From positions 1 to 64,000 of the forward strand of contig CASDSM010000028.1 in the NCBI GenBank assembly GCA_949283375.1: 64,000 bases of DNA, in the 5' to 3' direction. How positions within the stretch are numbered: position 1 is the stretch's first letter; each line of letters opens with the position of its first letter. Shown here piece by piece: positions 16,207 through 24,331 of this stretch. Below the pieces are notes generated by a model. It saw only the letters and a list, made by a program, of their open reading frames with translations, was not told the DNA's origin and ran no database searches. The DNA is from an uncultured Eubacteriales bacterium (GTDB lineage Bacteria; Bacillota; Clostridia; Oscillospirales; Oscillospiraceae). The translations under genes were made by a program, and so were the position numbers.

Positions 16207-19200
16207 ATGTCAAACTTCGCATTTTTGAAAGGTCAGAAGGACTACGCCCTGTTTGCTTCCGCGGCAATGGAGGCGGAGAAGGTCTACGCCGCCGCCCCTG
16301 CCATGTGCGCCGTCGGCTGCCGGAAGGCGCTGGAGCTGGCGGTGAAGTGGGTGTATGCCGCGGACAACACCATGCAGATGCCCTACCGGGACAATCTCCA
16401 GTCGCTCATCCACGAGCCGTCCTTCCGCTTTGCGGTGGACCGCAACACCTGGGGCAAGCTGCCGTTTATCATCAAGCTGGGCAATCTGGCGGTGCATACC
16501 GAGCGCAGCGTGGAGCAGAGCGACGCCCTGGCCTCCCTGCGCGGCCTGTTTGAGTTCATCCAGTGGGTGGACTACTGCTATGGGGCGGACTATGAGGAGC
16601 GCACCTTCGAGGAGGGCAGCATCCCGACCGGGCGCGCCGTCGTCGACACCCGGAAAATCAGGGAGCAGGAGAGCCTCCTGGGGGAAAAAGACGCCCAGAT
16701 CGAGGCCCTGCGCCGGCAGATCGAGCAGATGGCCGGGCAACTCACCGCCGCCAAGCCGCAGCACCAGCAGGAGCGCACCTTTGCCGCGGAGGACATCTCC
16801 GAGTTCCAGACCCGCAAGCGCTATATTGACGTGGACATGAAGGCGATGGGCTGGAAGTTCACCGGCGCAGACGCGGACGTCCAGGAGGAATACCCCGTGG
16901 AGGACATGGCCGGCGTCGCCGGGCAGATGGGCTATGCGGACTATGTGCTCTTTGGGAGAGACGGCCTCCCGCTGGCGGTGGTGGAGGCGAAGCGCTCGAG
17001 CAAGGACCCCAACACCGGCCGCAGGCAGGCGGTACTCTACGCCGACGGTCTGGAGCGGAAGTTTGGCCGCCGCCCGATGATGTTCACCACCAACGGCTTT
17101 GAGACCTACTTCTGGGACGATCAGAACGGCCCCCAGCGCAGGGTGAGCGGCATTTTCGGCAAGGGCGATCTGCAGAAGCTGATGAATCGCCGCGCCGGGC
17201 GGCAGGACCTGACGGCCATCCCCATCGACGACAATATCACGGACCGCTATTATCAGAAGGAGGCCATCCGGGCGGTCTGCGGGCAGATCGGGCAGGGATT
17301 CCGGAAGCACCTGCTGGTCATGGCCACCGGCACCGGCAAGACCCGCACCGCCTCCAGCCTGACGGACGTGCTCAGCCGGGGCGGCCATGTGACCAATATC
17401 CTGTTTCTGGCAGACCGGACAGCCCTGGTCAAGCAGGCGAAGGAGGATTTCAAACGCTATCTGCCGGATATGTCTCTCTGCAATCTCTGCACGAACAAGG
17501 ATGACCGCAACGCCCGCATCGTGTTCTCCACCTATCCCACAATGCTCAACGCGATCGACGACTGCAAGACGAAGGACGGGAGCCGGATGTTCACCCCCGC
17601 CCACTTTGACCTCATCATCATCGACGAGAGCCACCGGAGCATCTTCAAGAAATACCGGGTCATCTTCGAATACTTCGATGCGGTCATGGTGGGCCTGACG
17701 GCCACGCCCAAGACGGACGTGGACCGGAATACCTATGATTTCTTTGAGATGGAGCACGGCGTTCCCACCTATGCCTATGACTATGAGACGGCGGTCTATC
17801 AGGATCATGTCCTTGTCCCCTACTATAACTATGAGGTCAAGACGAAGTTTTTGGAGGACGGCATCACCTACGACGACCTCTCCGATGCGGACAAGGAACG
17901 CTATGAGGATGATTTCATCGAGGACGGGCTGCTGCCGGATTTCATCCCCTCCTCCCAGCTCAACAGGTTTGTGTTCAACGAGACCACGGTGGACACCGTC
18001 CTGCAGGATTTGATGGAGCGGGGCATCCGGGTCGCCGGCGGCGACAAGCTGGGCAAGACCATCATCTTCGCCCAGAACAAGCGCCATGCGGAGTTTGTTC
18101 TCCAGCGGTTCAATCATCTCTATCCCCGGAGCGGCGCGTTTGCCCAGCGGGTGGTCTGTGACGATGCCTACGCCCAGACCGTCATTGACGATTTCAAGAT
18201 CCCGGACAAGGAGCCCACCATTGCGGTCTCTGTGGATATGATGGACACCGGCATCGACGTGCCGGAGTGCGTGAATCTCGTCTTTTTCAAGAAGGTGCGC
18301 AGCAAGGCGAAGTTCTGGCAGATGATCGGCCGGGGCACCCGGCTCTGCAAGGGCCTGACCTGCACCGATCAGATCGATGGGGAGTATACGGACAAGCGGC
18401 GGTTTCTCATCTTCGACTACTGCGGCAATTTTGAATACTTCCGCGCTCATAAAGAGGGATATGAGTCCAAAGAGACGAAGTCGCTGACGGAGAGCATTTT
18501 CTCCAAGCAGGTCCGCCTGGCCGTCCTCCTGCAGGAGAGCGCATACGCCGGGGACGGCTATCAGGCCTGGCGCAGCGAACTGGTGGGCGCTTGCTACCGG
18601 CAGGTGCAGGCGCTGAACCCGGAGCTGATCGCGGTGCGCCTGCGGCTGGAGAGCGTGGAGAAGTTCCGGACGCCCGGGGCGTTTCACCATATCAGCGAGG
18701 GCGACAAGGGGGAGCTGATCGGGCAGATCGCGCCCATCGTCCGGCTGGAGGACACGGATGAATACGCCAAGCGGTTTGACAATTTCATGTATGGGCTGAT
18801 GATCGCCGCGATGGAGCAGATGCCGGCCTTTCGACACGCCCAGCGGCAGCTCCGTGACATCGGGACGCTGCTGGAGCGCAAGGCCGGCATCCCGCAGGTG
18901 AAGGCGAAGCTCTCTGTCATTAAAGAGGTGAATACGGACGCCTTCTGGGCCGCCCATGACGTGCTGCTGTTTGAAAAGGTGCGCAAAGAGCTGCGGGGGC
19001 TGATGCAGTTCCTGGTGGAAGCGGGCCCCGTGAAGCAGCCGGTCATCACCCACCTGATGGACCCCATCATTGACCGGCAGGAGGGGGTTCAGCTCGACCC
19101 GGCCTATGACTTTGAGGATTACCGCGCCAAGGTAAACCGCTATGTGAATGAAAACGGCGACACGCTGGCCATCTATAAGCTGACCCACAACATCCCGCTG

Positions 19201-19578
19201 GCGCCGGCGGACTATTCCGAGCTGGAGCGGGTGCTCACGAGCGAGCTGGGCAGCAGGGAGGATTACGCCCGGGAGTTTGGCGACACCCCCTTCGGGCTGC
19301 TGGTGCGAAAAATCGCCAAGCTGGACCACGAGGCTGCGATGGCCGCGTTCTCTCAGTTCATCAACGACCAGTCCCTGAACCAGAGGCAGATCGCGTTTGT
19401 GCATAAGATCATTCACCACATCGAGCAGAACGGATACATGGAGAGCGTTGCCCTGCTGACAAAACCGCCGTTTGATAAGCCGCTGAGCTTTACCAGGCTC
19501 TTTGACCGGAAAACGCAGACGGCGATCATGGCGGCGATCAACAGAGTAAAGGACAACGCCTTCATCGTTTCCGCCTGA
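16207..19578 (+). CDS. hsdR: type I restriction endonuclease subunit HsdR
   Basis: A 1123-residue protein from the ATG at 16207 with AGGAG upstream; the longer frame upstream overlaps hsdS and is not used. An N-terminal DUF4145-like helical domain (residues about 10-110) precedes a coiled stretch, then a PD-(D/E)XK nuclease with Glu260-Ala-Lys262 in VVEAKRSSKDPNTGR. The motor follows: Walker A Lys378 in ATGTGKT, DESH at 473-476, and MIGRGTRL. This is the EcoEI/HsdR arrangement. It translocates DNA and cuts far from the site when both strands are unmethylated. All motifs are intact. Confidence 0.95.
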   Translation: MSNFAFLKGQKDYALFASAAMEAEKVYAAAPAMCAVGCRKALELAVKWVYAADNTMQMPYRDNLQSLIHEPSFRFAVDRNTWGKLPFIIKLGNLAVHTERSVEQSDALASLRGLFEFIQWVDYCYGADYEERTFEEGSIPTGRAVVDTRKIREQESLLGEKDAQIEALRRQIEQMAGQLTAAKPQHQQERTFAAEDISEFQTRKRYIDVDMKAMGWKFTGADADVQEEYPVEDMAGVAGQMGYADYVLFGRDGLPLAVVEAKRSSKDPNTGRRQAVLYADGLERKFGRRPMMFTTNGFETYFWDDQNGPQRRVSGIFGKGDLQKLMNRRAGRQDLTAIPIDDNITDRYYQKEAIRAVCGQIGQGFRKHLLVMATGTGKTRTASSLTDVLSRGGHVTNILFLADRTALVKQAKEDFKRYLPDMSLCNLCTNKDDRNARIVFSTYPTMLNAIDDCKTKDGSRMFTPAHFDLIIIDESHRSIFKKYRVIFEYFDAVMVGLTATPKTDVDRNTYDFFEMEHGVPTYAYDYETAVYQDHVLVPYYNYEVKTKFLEDGITYDDLSDADKERYEDDFIEDGLLPDFIPSSQLNRFVFNETTVDTVLQDLMERGIRVAGGDKLGKTIIFAQNKRHAEFVLQRFNHLYPRSGAFAQRVVCDDAYAQTVIDDFKIPDKEPTIAVSVDMMDTGIDVPECVNLVFFKKVRSKAKFWQMIGRGTRLCKGLTCTDQIDGEYTDKRRFLIFDYCGNFEYFRAHKEGYESKETKSLTESIFSKQVRLAVLLQESAYAGDGYQAWRSELVGACYRQVQALNPELIAVRLRLESVEKFRTPGAFHHISEGDKGELIGQIAPIVRLEDTDEYAKRFDNFMYGLMIAAMEQMPAFRHAQRQLRDIGTLLERKAGIPQVKAKLSVIKEVNTDAFWAAHDVLLFEKVRKELRGLMQFLVEAGPVKQPVITHLMDPIIDRQEGVQLDPAYDFEDYRAKVNRYVNENGDTLAIYKLTHNIPLAPADYSELERVLTSELGSREDYAREFGDTPFGLLVRKIAKLDHEAAMAAFSQFINDQSLNQRQIAFVHKIIHHIEQNGYMESVALLTKPPFDKPLSFTRLFDRKTQTAIMAAINRVKDNAFIVSA

Positions 19579-19588
19579 GGAGGAAAAA

Positions 19589-19792
19589 ATGAGCAAACTC
19601 ACTTTGCTGCACGCATCCTGTGCAGATCCATCGGTGGACGCCGTTGTGAACGCCGCAAATGACCGGCTGTGGGCCGGCGGCGGCATCTGCGGGGTGATGT
19701 TCCAAAAGGCGGGCAGATGCACAAAGTGTCCGGTATGCCGCTCTGCGCCGCAACAGACGAGGCCATTCAGCCGGCTCACAGCTATCAGATGA
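19589..19792 (+). pseudogene. macro-domain protein, truncated
   Basis: Starting ten bases after hsdR behind GAGGAGG, the first 42 residues (VDAVVNAANDRLWAGGGICGVMFQKAG) are the start of a macro domain, including the A-N-A-A-N-x-x-L and GGG ligand loops that bind ADP-ribose. After FQKAG the similarity stops and the frame ends at 19792, far short of the usual 150-180 residues. The sequence after 19720 does not recover the family in any frame, so this looks like a deletion remnant and not a simple frameshift. It may have been part of the hsd transcript. Confidence 0.65.
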
Positions 19793-19820
19793 GCGGCAAC
19801 AAAATCAGTGTGAAAACCCC

Positions 19821-19872
19821 GCATATGGGCCTGAAAATAGCCCTCTGCCGCTATGCATTGGCGGCTGGAAGC
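19821..19872 (+). repeat. short dispersed intergenic repeat, second copy (first at 508-578)
   Basis: The 18-mer GCATATGGGCCTGAAAAT (19821-19838), the following CTGCCGC and the block TGCATTGGCGG (19854-19864) recur in the same order at 508-578, where an extra 26 bases complete a strong hairpin. Both copies are in non-coding DNA just outside gene ends. Confidence 0.55.
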
Positions 19873-19881
19873 CAAACAAAA

Positions 19882-19966
19882 GGGAGGGCCTGAGGAGAAG
19901 CCCTCCCTCTGCGTGTCAAAAACACTTTTTGACAGCCTCAGGCACAGTCCAACCGCGGACTGTGCC
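19882..19966 (+). repeat. triple-hairpin intergenic element (reduced copy of the 151-bp repeat ends)
   Basis: Three stems follow one another: GGGAGGGC/GCCCTCCC (19882-19907), TGTCAAAAA/TTTTTGACA (19914-19934) and GGCACAGTCC/GGACTGTGCC (19941-19966). Read on the minus strand the middle part is GAGGCTGTCAAAAAG then CTTTTTGACACGC-like sequence, the two ends of the 151-bp repeat at 56493-56650 without its interior. It lies between the plus-strand macro remnant and the minus-strand GH43 gene and probably terminates both. Confidence 0.55.
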
Positions 19967-19975
19967 TCGCTGCGA

Positions 19976-21532
19976 TTACAACAATTCCCGATAAGTCAGG
20001 CCGGAGAAATCCGCATACCCGCCGGCGTCCGCGCCGTTCCCGGAGGCGTAGAGGCCCATCGTGCAGCCCACGAAGCCTCCGGAGCGCTCGGTGCTCAGCG
20101 GCCGCAGGTCGATGCCGGAGGCCACCGGCCGCCAGCCCTCGCCGGACTTCAGAAGGACGCAGGCACGCAGCCCCTCCACCCGCAGCAGGAGACAAATCTC
20201 CTCCGGGGCAGGGACCTCTACCCGGGCCAGGAGGGCGTCCGCCCCGTCCGCGCAGGAGATGACCCGGAGCTGCACGCCGTCCCCATCCCCATAGCACTCC
20301 GCCCGGAGATGGTTCCGCTCATTCTGCACCAGGGCGACACCGGCGCAGTCCGTCTCCTGAGAGAAGCGGGGGCGGAGGGTGGCCTCCATCTCACAGCGCC
20401 TGTGCTGCTGGCGGAGGGCCAGATAGGCCGCCTCCCCGCTGTCCCGGAGGGTGTTCGGACGCATGAAGAGCCGTACCCCCCGCTCCGCGGCGTCCAGGGA
20501 GAGGACCCGCTCCCGGTGGTTGCGCAGGGTGAGCAGCTCCGGCGGCAGGGTGTCCCCGTCAAAGGAATAGGTCCGGCACACCGGCTCCTGACCGGCCTCC
20601 GTCCCGGTCCCGGGGAGGGCGACACACTCCTCCAGACGGCCCACCCCGGCGTTCACCACCGGCCAGCCGTCCTCCCAGGTCACTTTGGCGAGGAAGGTCT
20701 CCCGGCCCATCAGGGTATAGCCCTCCTCCGGGCGGCAGGCCAGCAGGACCATGTACCAGTTGCCGTGGCCGTCGTCCACCAGGTCGGCGTGGCCCACGCA
20801 GTTCACCGGATAGTCCCGCCCCAGATGGCGGTGGGTGAGGATGGGGTTGCAGGGGCAGTACTCATAGGGGCCGAAGATGCTGCGGCTGCGGGCGGCCATC
20901 ACGCTGTGGTGGATGGAGGTGCCCCCCTCGGCGTGGAGAATATAGTAGTAGCCGTCCTTCTGATAGAGGTGGGGCCCTTCCGGCCAGACCGCCTTGCGCT
21001 GGAAGCCGGTGAGCACCGGGACCGCCTCTCCCACCAGCGACATGGTCTCCAGATCCAGACGCTGGATCCAGATCTCGCAGTCCCCGTTGTAACGGCTGCC
21101 CGCCGGGCGCTCCCGCTGGCCGATGTAGTAGCAGGTCCCGTCCCCGTCAAAGAAGAGGCTGGGGTCGATGCCGGCGGCCTGGGGACCGAGAAAGTACGGC
21201 TCCGACCAGGGCCCTTCGGGCGCGTTCGCGGTGACGATGAAGTTGCCGCCGCCGCTGATGTTGGTGGTGATCATATACCAGGTGCCCTGGTGATGGCGGA
21301 TGGTGGGGGCAAAGATGCCCCGGGAGAGGCCGCAGCCGCTCAGGGGCAGCTGGGCGTCCCGGTCGAGGACGTTGCCGATCTGCCTCCAGTGGGCGAGGTC
21401 CTCGCTCTCAAAGATGGGGACTCCGGGAAAGTAGGCAAAGGTGGAGTGGACGGTGTAAAACTTCTCCCCCACCCGGCAGATGGAGGGGTCGGGGAAAAAG
21501 CCGGGGATGATGGGGTTGGTCACGGTCATCAT
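19976..21532 (-). CDS. GH43 glycosidase (beta-xylosidase/alpha-L-arabinofuranosidase type)
   Basis: A 518-residue protein from the ATG at 21532, behind GGGAGG. The five-bladed propeller of family 43 is recognisable with its three acidic residues: Asp15 (FFPDPS, base), Asp123 (AGIDPSLF, pKa modulator) and Glu185 (VWPEGPHLY, acid). The C-terminal 200 residues form the beta-sandwich of XynB-like enzymes (subfamily 11 or 12). No signal peptide is seen, so it acts on imported xylo- or arabino-oligosaccharides. A promoter TTGACG-17-TATCCT (21664-21636 on this strand) precedes it. It stands apart from the larger glycosidase locus and may be separately regulated. Confidence 0.92.
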   Translation of the reverse strand: MMTVTNPIIPGFFPDPSICRVGEKFYTVHSTFAYFPGVPIFESEDLAHWRQIGNVLDRDAQLPLSGCGLSRGIFAPTIRHHQGTWYMITTNISGGGNFIVTANAPEGPWSEPYFLGPQAAGIDPSLFFDGDGTCYYIGQRERPAGSRYNGDCEIWIQRLDLETMSLVGEAVPVLTGFQRKAVWPEGPHLYQKDGYYYILHAEGGTSIHHSVMAARSRSIFGPYEYCPCNPILTHRHLGRDYPVNCVGHADLVDDGHGNWYMVLLACRPEEGYTLMGRETFLAKVTWEDGWPVVNAGVGRLEECVALPGTGTEAGQEPVCRTYSFDGDTLPPELLTLRNHRERVLSLDAAERGVRLFMRPNTLRDSGEAAYLALRQQHRRCEMEATLRPRFSQETDCAGVALVQNERNHLRAECYGDGDGVQLRVISCADGADALLARVEVPAPEEICLLLRVEGLRACVLLKSGEGWRPVASGIDLRPLSTERSGGFVGCTMGLYASGNGADAGGYADFSGLTYRELL

Positions 21533-21635
21533 AGAGATACCTCCCTTGGCGCGATCTCAGCCGGTGGACGGCTTTGTCTGTCCGGCTGGGGCGCTCGTTG
21601 CAAGCGTTGTGGGGCGCACAGGGCCCGGAGTAATC

Positions 21636-21664
21636 AGGATACCACAGAAGGCGAAGCGCGTCAA
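21636..21664 (-). promoter_or_regulatory. promoter of the GH43 gene
   Basis: On the minus strand TTGACG (21664-21659) and TATCCT (21641-21636) are 17 bases apart, about 100 bases ahead of the GH43 start. Confidence 0.5.
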
Positions 21665-21673
21665 AGCGTTTCT

Positions 21674-21870
21674 TTATAAAGCGTATAGATGTCGATCGTC
21701 TCGGACGCCCGCTTGACCAGGCCGTTGCCGGGCAGGTACTGCACCTCGAAACCCAGGAGATGGTCTGCACCAGCTTCTTGCCAGCACATTGCGCACCTCG
21801 TTGAGCAGGATGGCCAGCAGGCCCTCCCGCTCCACCGGCTTGAGCAGATAGCCGGGGACGGGTGACAGAG
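21674..21870 (-). pseudogene. response-regulator receiver-domain debris
   Basis: On the minus strand, GYLLKPVEREGLLAILLNEVRNVLA has the K-P motif and following helix that end a CheY-like receiver. In a second frame just downstream, EVQYLPGNGLVKRASETIDI continues as coding-like sequence. The two pieces are in different frames, with no start and no phosphorylation site. I read this as the 3' remains of a LytTR-type or similar response regulator. The rest of 21533-21963 holds only the GH43 promoter. Confidence 0.35.
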
Positions 21871-21963
21871 GACGGCGCGCCGGGTGCGGAGAAGGTCGGC
21901 GCGGCAACTGTGCGGAGGGCGCCACTCTTCACGCCGACATAATCATGCTTTGAGGAGAATCTT

Positions 21964-22878
21964 GTGATGATGATTGATACACACATCCACCTGTCTCATT
22001 TTTTGTACAATGGGGAGTTCCCGTACTTATCTTTTGATGATGACAGCTACACGATCCAAAGGGGAACGCGGGAACAACTGATCGAACGCATTCGGTCGGA
22101 GGGAATTGAGTTCTGCATTGATCCCGCCATTGGCATCGAATCGAATCGCAGCGCTCTGTCTCTCGCCGAGCGTTTCCCCGGCTTCCTGTTTACGGCAGTT
22201 GGAGTTCATCCGACGAGAACATACCAGCATAAGGTTATGGGCAAGGATGGAAAAGTCTCGGTCTTGAAACTGTTTTGGAAGCAACGCAAGCAGCTGAAGA
22301 CGTTATCTGATCATCCCAGCGTGGTCGCGATCGGTGAGACTGGATTGGATTATCACCATGCCCGGAGAGAACAGCACCGGTTTCGGCAGAAGATGTGGTT
22401 TCTCTATCAGCTTAAACTTGCGCATATGAAAAAACTGCCTGTCATTCTTCACATTCGCGATGCAGATGCGGATGCGATTCGAATTCTAAACAGGCATAAA
22501 CACAGTCTTCACGGTGGTGTTTGTCATTGCTTCAGCGGCTCCGAGGAACATGCAAGGTGCTATACCGATCTTGGATTGATGCTTGGCATAGGCGGCTCTC
22601 TGTTGACAGACTCTCCCAAAAAGCAGGCATTAGAGCAGGCGGTGGTCTCGACTCCGATAGAAAACATTGTATTGGAAACGGATGGACCATATGTAAAGCC
22701 AGAATGTCCAGGGCTCCAGAAAAAGCAACTGAGAAAAGCGCGGAATACCAGCTTGATGATCCCGGCCGTGGCGAGGCGTATTGCCGAATTAAAACATCTG
22801 CCGGTCGAAGAAGTGCTGCAAGCAACATCAGAGAACGCAATCCGGTTGTTTGGCCTTCATTCCCGTGGTTCAGATTGA
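21964..22878 (+). CDS. tatD: TatD-family metal-dependent hydrolase (DNase)
   Basis: About 304 residues from the GTG at 21964 (or the ATG at 21967), behind GAGGAG. TIM-barrel metallohydrolase signatures are present: DTHIHLS (metal His pair), IGETGLDYHH (Glu), PVILHIRDA (His), CHCFSG and VLETDGPY (Asp). Members are 3'-5' DNases or peptidyl-tRNA/D-amino-acyl hydrolases. The insertion HKVMGKDGKVSVLKLFWKQ before the active-site Glu is longer than in the Escherichia coli protein. Its base composition is visibly less GC-rich than neighbouring genes, suggesting separate acquisition. A strong bidirectional terminator follows. Confidence 0.85.
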   Translation: MMMIDTHIHLSHFLYNGEFPYLSFDDDSYTIQRGTREQLIERIRSEGIEFCIDPAIGIESNRSALSLAERFPGFLFTAVGVHPTRTYQHKVMGKDGKVSVLKLFWKQRKQLKTLSDHPSVVAIGETGLDYHHARREQHRFRQKMWFLYQLKLAHMKKLPVILHIRDADADAIRILNRHKHSLHGGVCHCFSGSEEHARCYTDLGLMLGIGGSLLTDSPKKQALEQAVVSTPIENIVLETDGPYVKPECPGLQKKQLRKARNTSLMIPAVARRIAELKHLPVEEVLQATSENAIRLFGLHSRGSD

Positions 22879-22904
22879 CAAAGTTGCAATTTTATGCTAC
22901 AGGT

Positions 22905-22958
22905 AAAACAGAGGCGTTCCTCCGCCCGTTCTGGTGGGGGGTCAACGCCTCTGTTTTT
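22905..22958 (+). terminator. intrinsic terminator after tatD
   Basis: A 14-bp perfect stem AAAACAGAGGCGTT/AACGCCTCTGTTTT encloses a 25-base loop and ends in TTTTT. The stretch 22959-23170 shows no gene, only a GGGCAGG/CCTGCCC stem near 23029-23063. Confidence 0.85.
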
Positions 22959-23170
22959 ATATCTCGGTGCGGCTGCATCGTGGTTTTGGTATAAGCGTAC
23001 AGATCAGCAGCCGCGGAATGGGCAGGTTCCCGGCGCATGGCGTTGTGCCTGCCCAGCCTCCGCAGCGGGGCAGAAAAAGAGGAGGGGGGCGTGAGGTCTG
23101 GCGGCTGAGAGGGGAGCTGCTGCGTGTATTACGGAGCACAGGATACGGCTCGTAACAACCACGTCTCCGC

Positions 23171-24289
23171 TCAATCCCACTCCACCGGAAGGCTGACCCG
23201 CCAGCCATTGCGCAGGCGACGGTTGATCTCCTTCTGGTCGGCGGGCTTCCAGCCGGAGGCATTCACCCATTCCTTCACTGCTTCGTGCTCCGGGTCGGTG
23301 GGGGCCTTCAGGATGCGCTGGATATCCGCAAAGCCGCCAGGCCCGCCGCAGTCCTCCACGGGGGCGTCCCCGACAAGGCCGGTGCAGTGGGGATAGGGCT
23401 GGGGACAGTGTTCCAGAAAGCCCATGTGCCGGATGATATGGGTCCAGCCGTCCCCAAAGTCGTACTCATAGAGGATGGCCGGATAGTCGGCAAAGACTGC
23501 CTCCACGGTGAGCTTCAGGCTGTCCTCTGGATGGACGCCAAAGGGAAAGAGGTCCTTATCCTCCATCATGCCGTCAGGCTGAGCGGTGCGAAGCGGCCGG
23601 CCCATCTGGTCCGCCTCCAGAATGAACTGGTGAAGGTGGCTGTCTCTCCAGCCGAAGGCCGCCTGAAGGCTCCTGTGAAGCTGGTAGAGGTTCAGGTCGC
23701 CGGGCACGACCAGGGTGCGGCGGCAGGGCGTCTCCAGTTCCAGTTCTGCCTCCAGCTCCACGGACCGGCAGCCCAGAATATCCAGGCCGTATCGCCCCTG
23801 CAGCCCACGGAGGAGCGCCTCATAGGCATAGGCATAGCCCGCCTTGGCGATGGGCTCCCAATTGAGCCAGGGGAGAAGCTGGCGCTGAAACCGGTCGGTA
23901 GGGTCCAGCAGTCCGGCAAAGATCCGGGCCCGTTCACAGGCCTGATTGCAGGTAGCTACGATGGACCGGGAGGGGTTAGGGCCAAAGGTGACCGTCTCCC
24001 CGCAGTCCGCCAGATATTGCCGGATGATCTCCGGACGGACATATTCGCTCTCCAGAAGATGGCGCACTCCCTCCAGGAGCAGGGCGGGTAGCTGGGGGCG
24101 GATGTTTGCTGTCAGCCCGTGGAACAGGAACAGACACCGGGAGGCCGTGTGGACAACTACCACGGTCTTGCGTCGGTTGAGGGTGATCAGGTGCGCCGTC
24201 CACTGGAACAGGGGATCGGCGGGCGCGGCTGGCCGCTCCGGTACAGCTCCCAGCTCGTCCAGCAGCTTTTTGGTACAGTACAGGTGCAT
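23171..24289 (-). CDS. DUF6933 / plasmid pRiA4b ORF-3-like protein
   Basis: A 372-residue protein from the ATG at 24289, with GGAGGAG upstream. The N-terminus MHLYCTKKLLDELGAV, then TVVVVHTASRCLFLF, matches the DUF6933 fold. The C-terminal half (LNLYQLHRSLQAAFGWRDSHLHQF, YEYDFGDGWTHIIRH, CTGLVGDAPVEDCGG) is the pRiA4b ORF-3 family, PF07929. The biochemical function of neither domain is known; pRiA4b domains occur next to mobile and defence genes. It follows the AraC-type regulator by 42 bp if that gene's frame is corrected, so the two may be co-transcribed. Confidence 0.8.
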   Translation of the reverse strand: MHLYCTKKLLDELGAVPERPAAPADPLFQWTAHLITLNRRKTVVVVHTASRCLFLFHGLTANIRPQLPALLLEGVRHLLESEYVRPEIIRQYLADCGETVTFGPNPSRSIVATCNQACERARIFAGLLDPTDRFQRQLLPWLNWEPIAKAGYAYAYEALLRGLQGRYGLDILGCRSVELEAELELETPCRRTLVVPGDLNLYQLHRSLQAAFGWRDSHLHQFILEADQMGRPLRTAQPDGMMEDKDLFPFGVHPEDSLKLTVEAVFADYPAILYEYDFGDGWTHIIRHMGFLEHCPQPYPHCTGLVGDAPVEDCGGPGGFADIQRILKAPTDPEHEAVKEWVNASGWKPADQKEINRRLRNGWRVSLPVEWD

Positions 24290-24331
24290 AGAGACTCCTC
24301 CGCTCTTGTCCTCTGGCGGACAGTTCGTCTG

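Noticed and set aside
16210-19875. Very long open frame on the minus strand opposite hsdR
   Set aside because: It mirrors hsdR in a GC-rich genome, is rich in H, V, G, L and shows no family motif; the plus-strand HsdR motifs are unambiguous.
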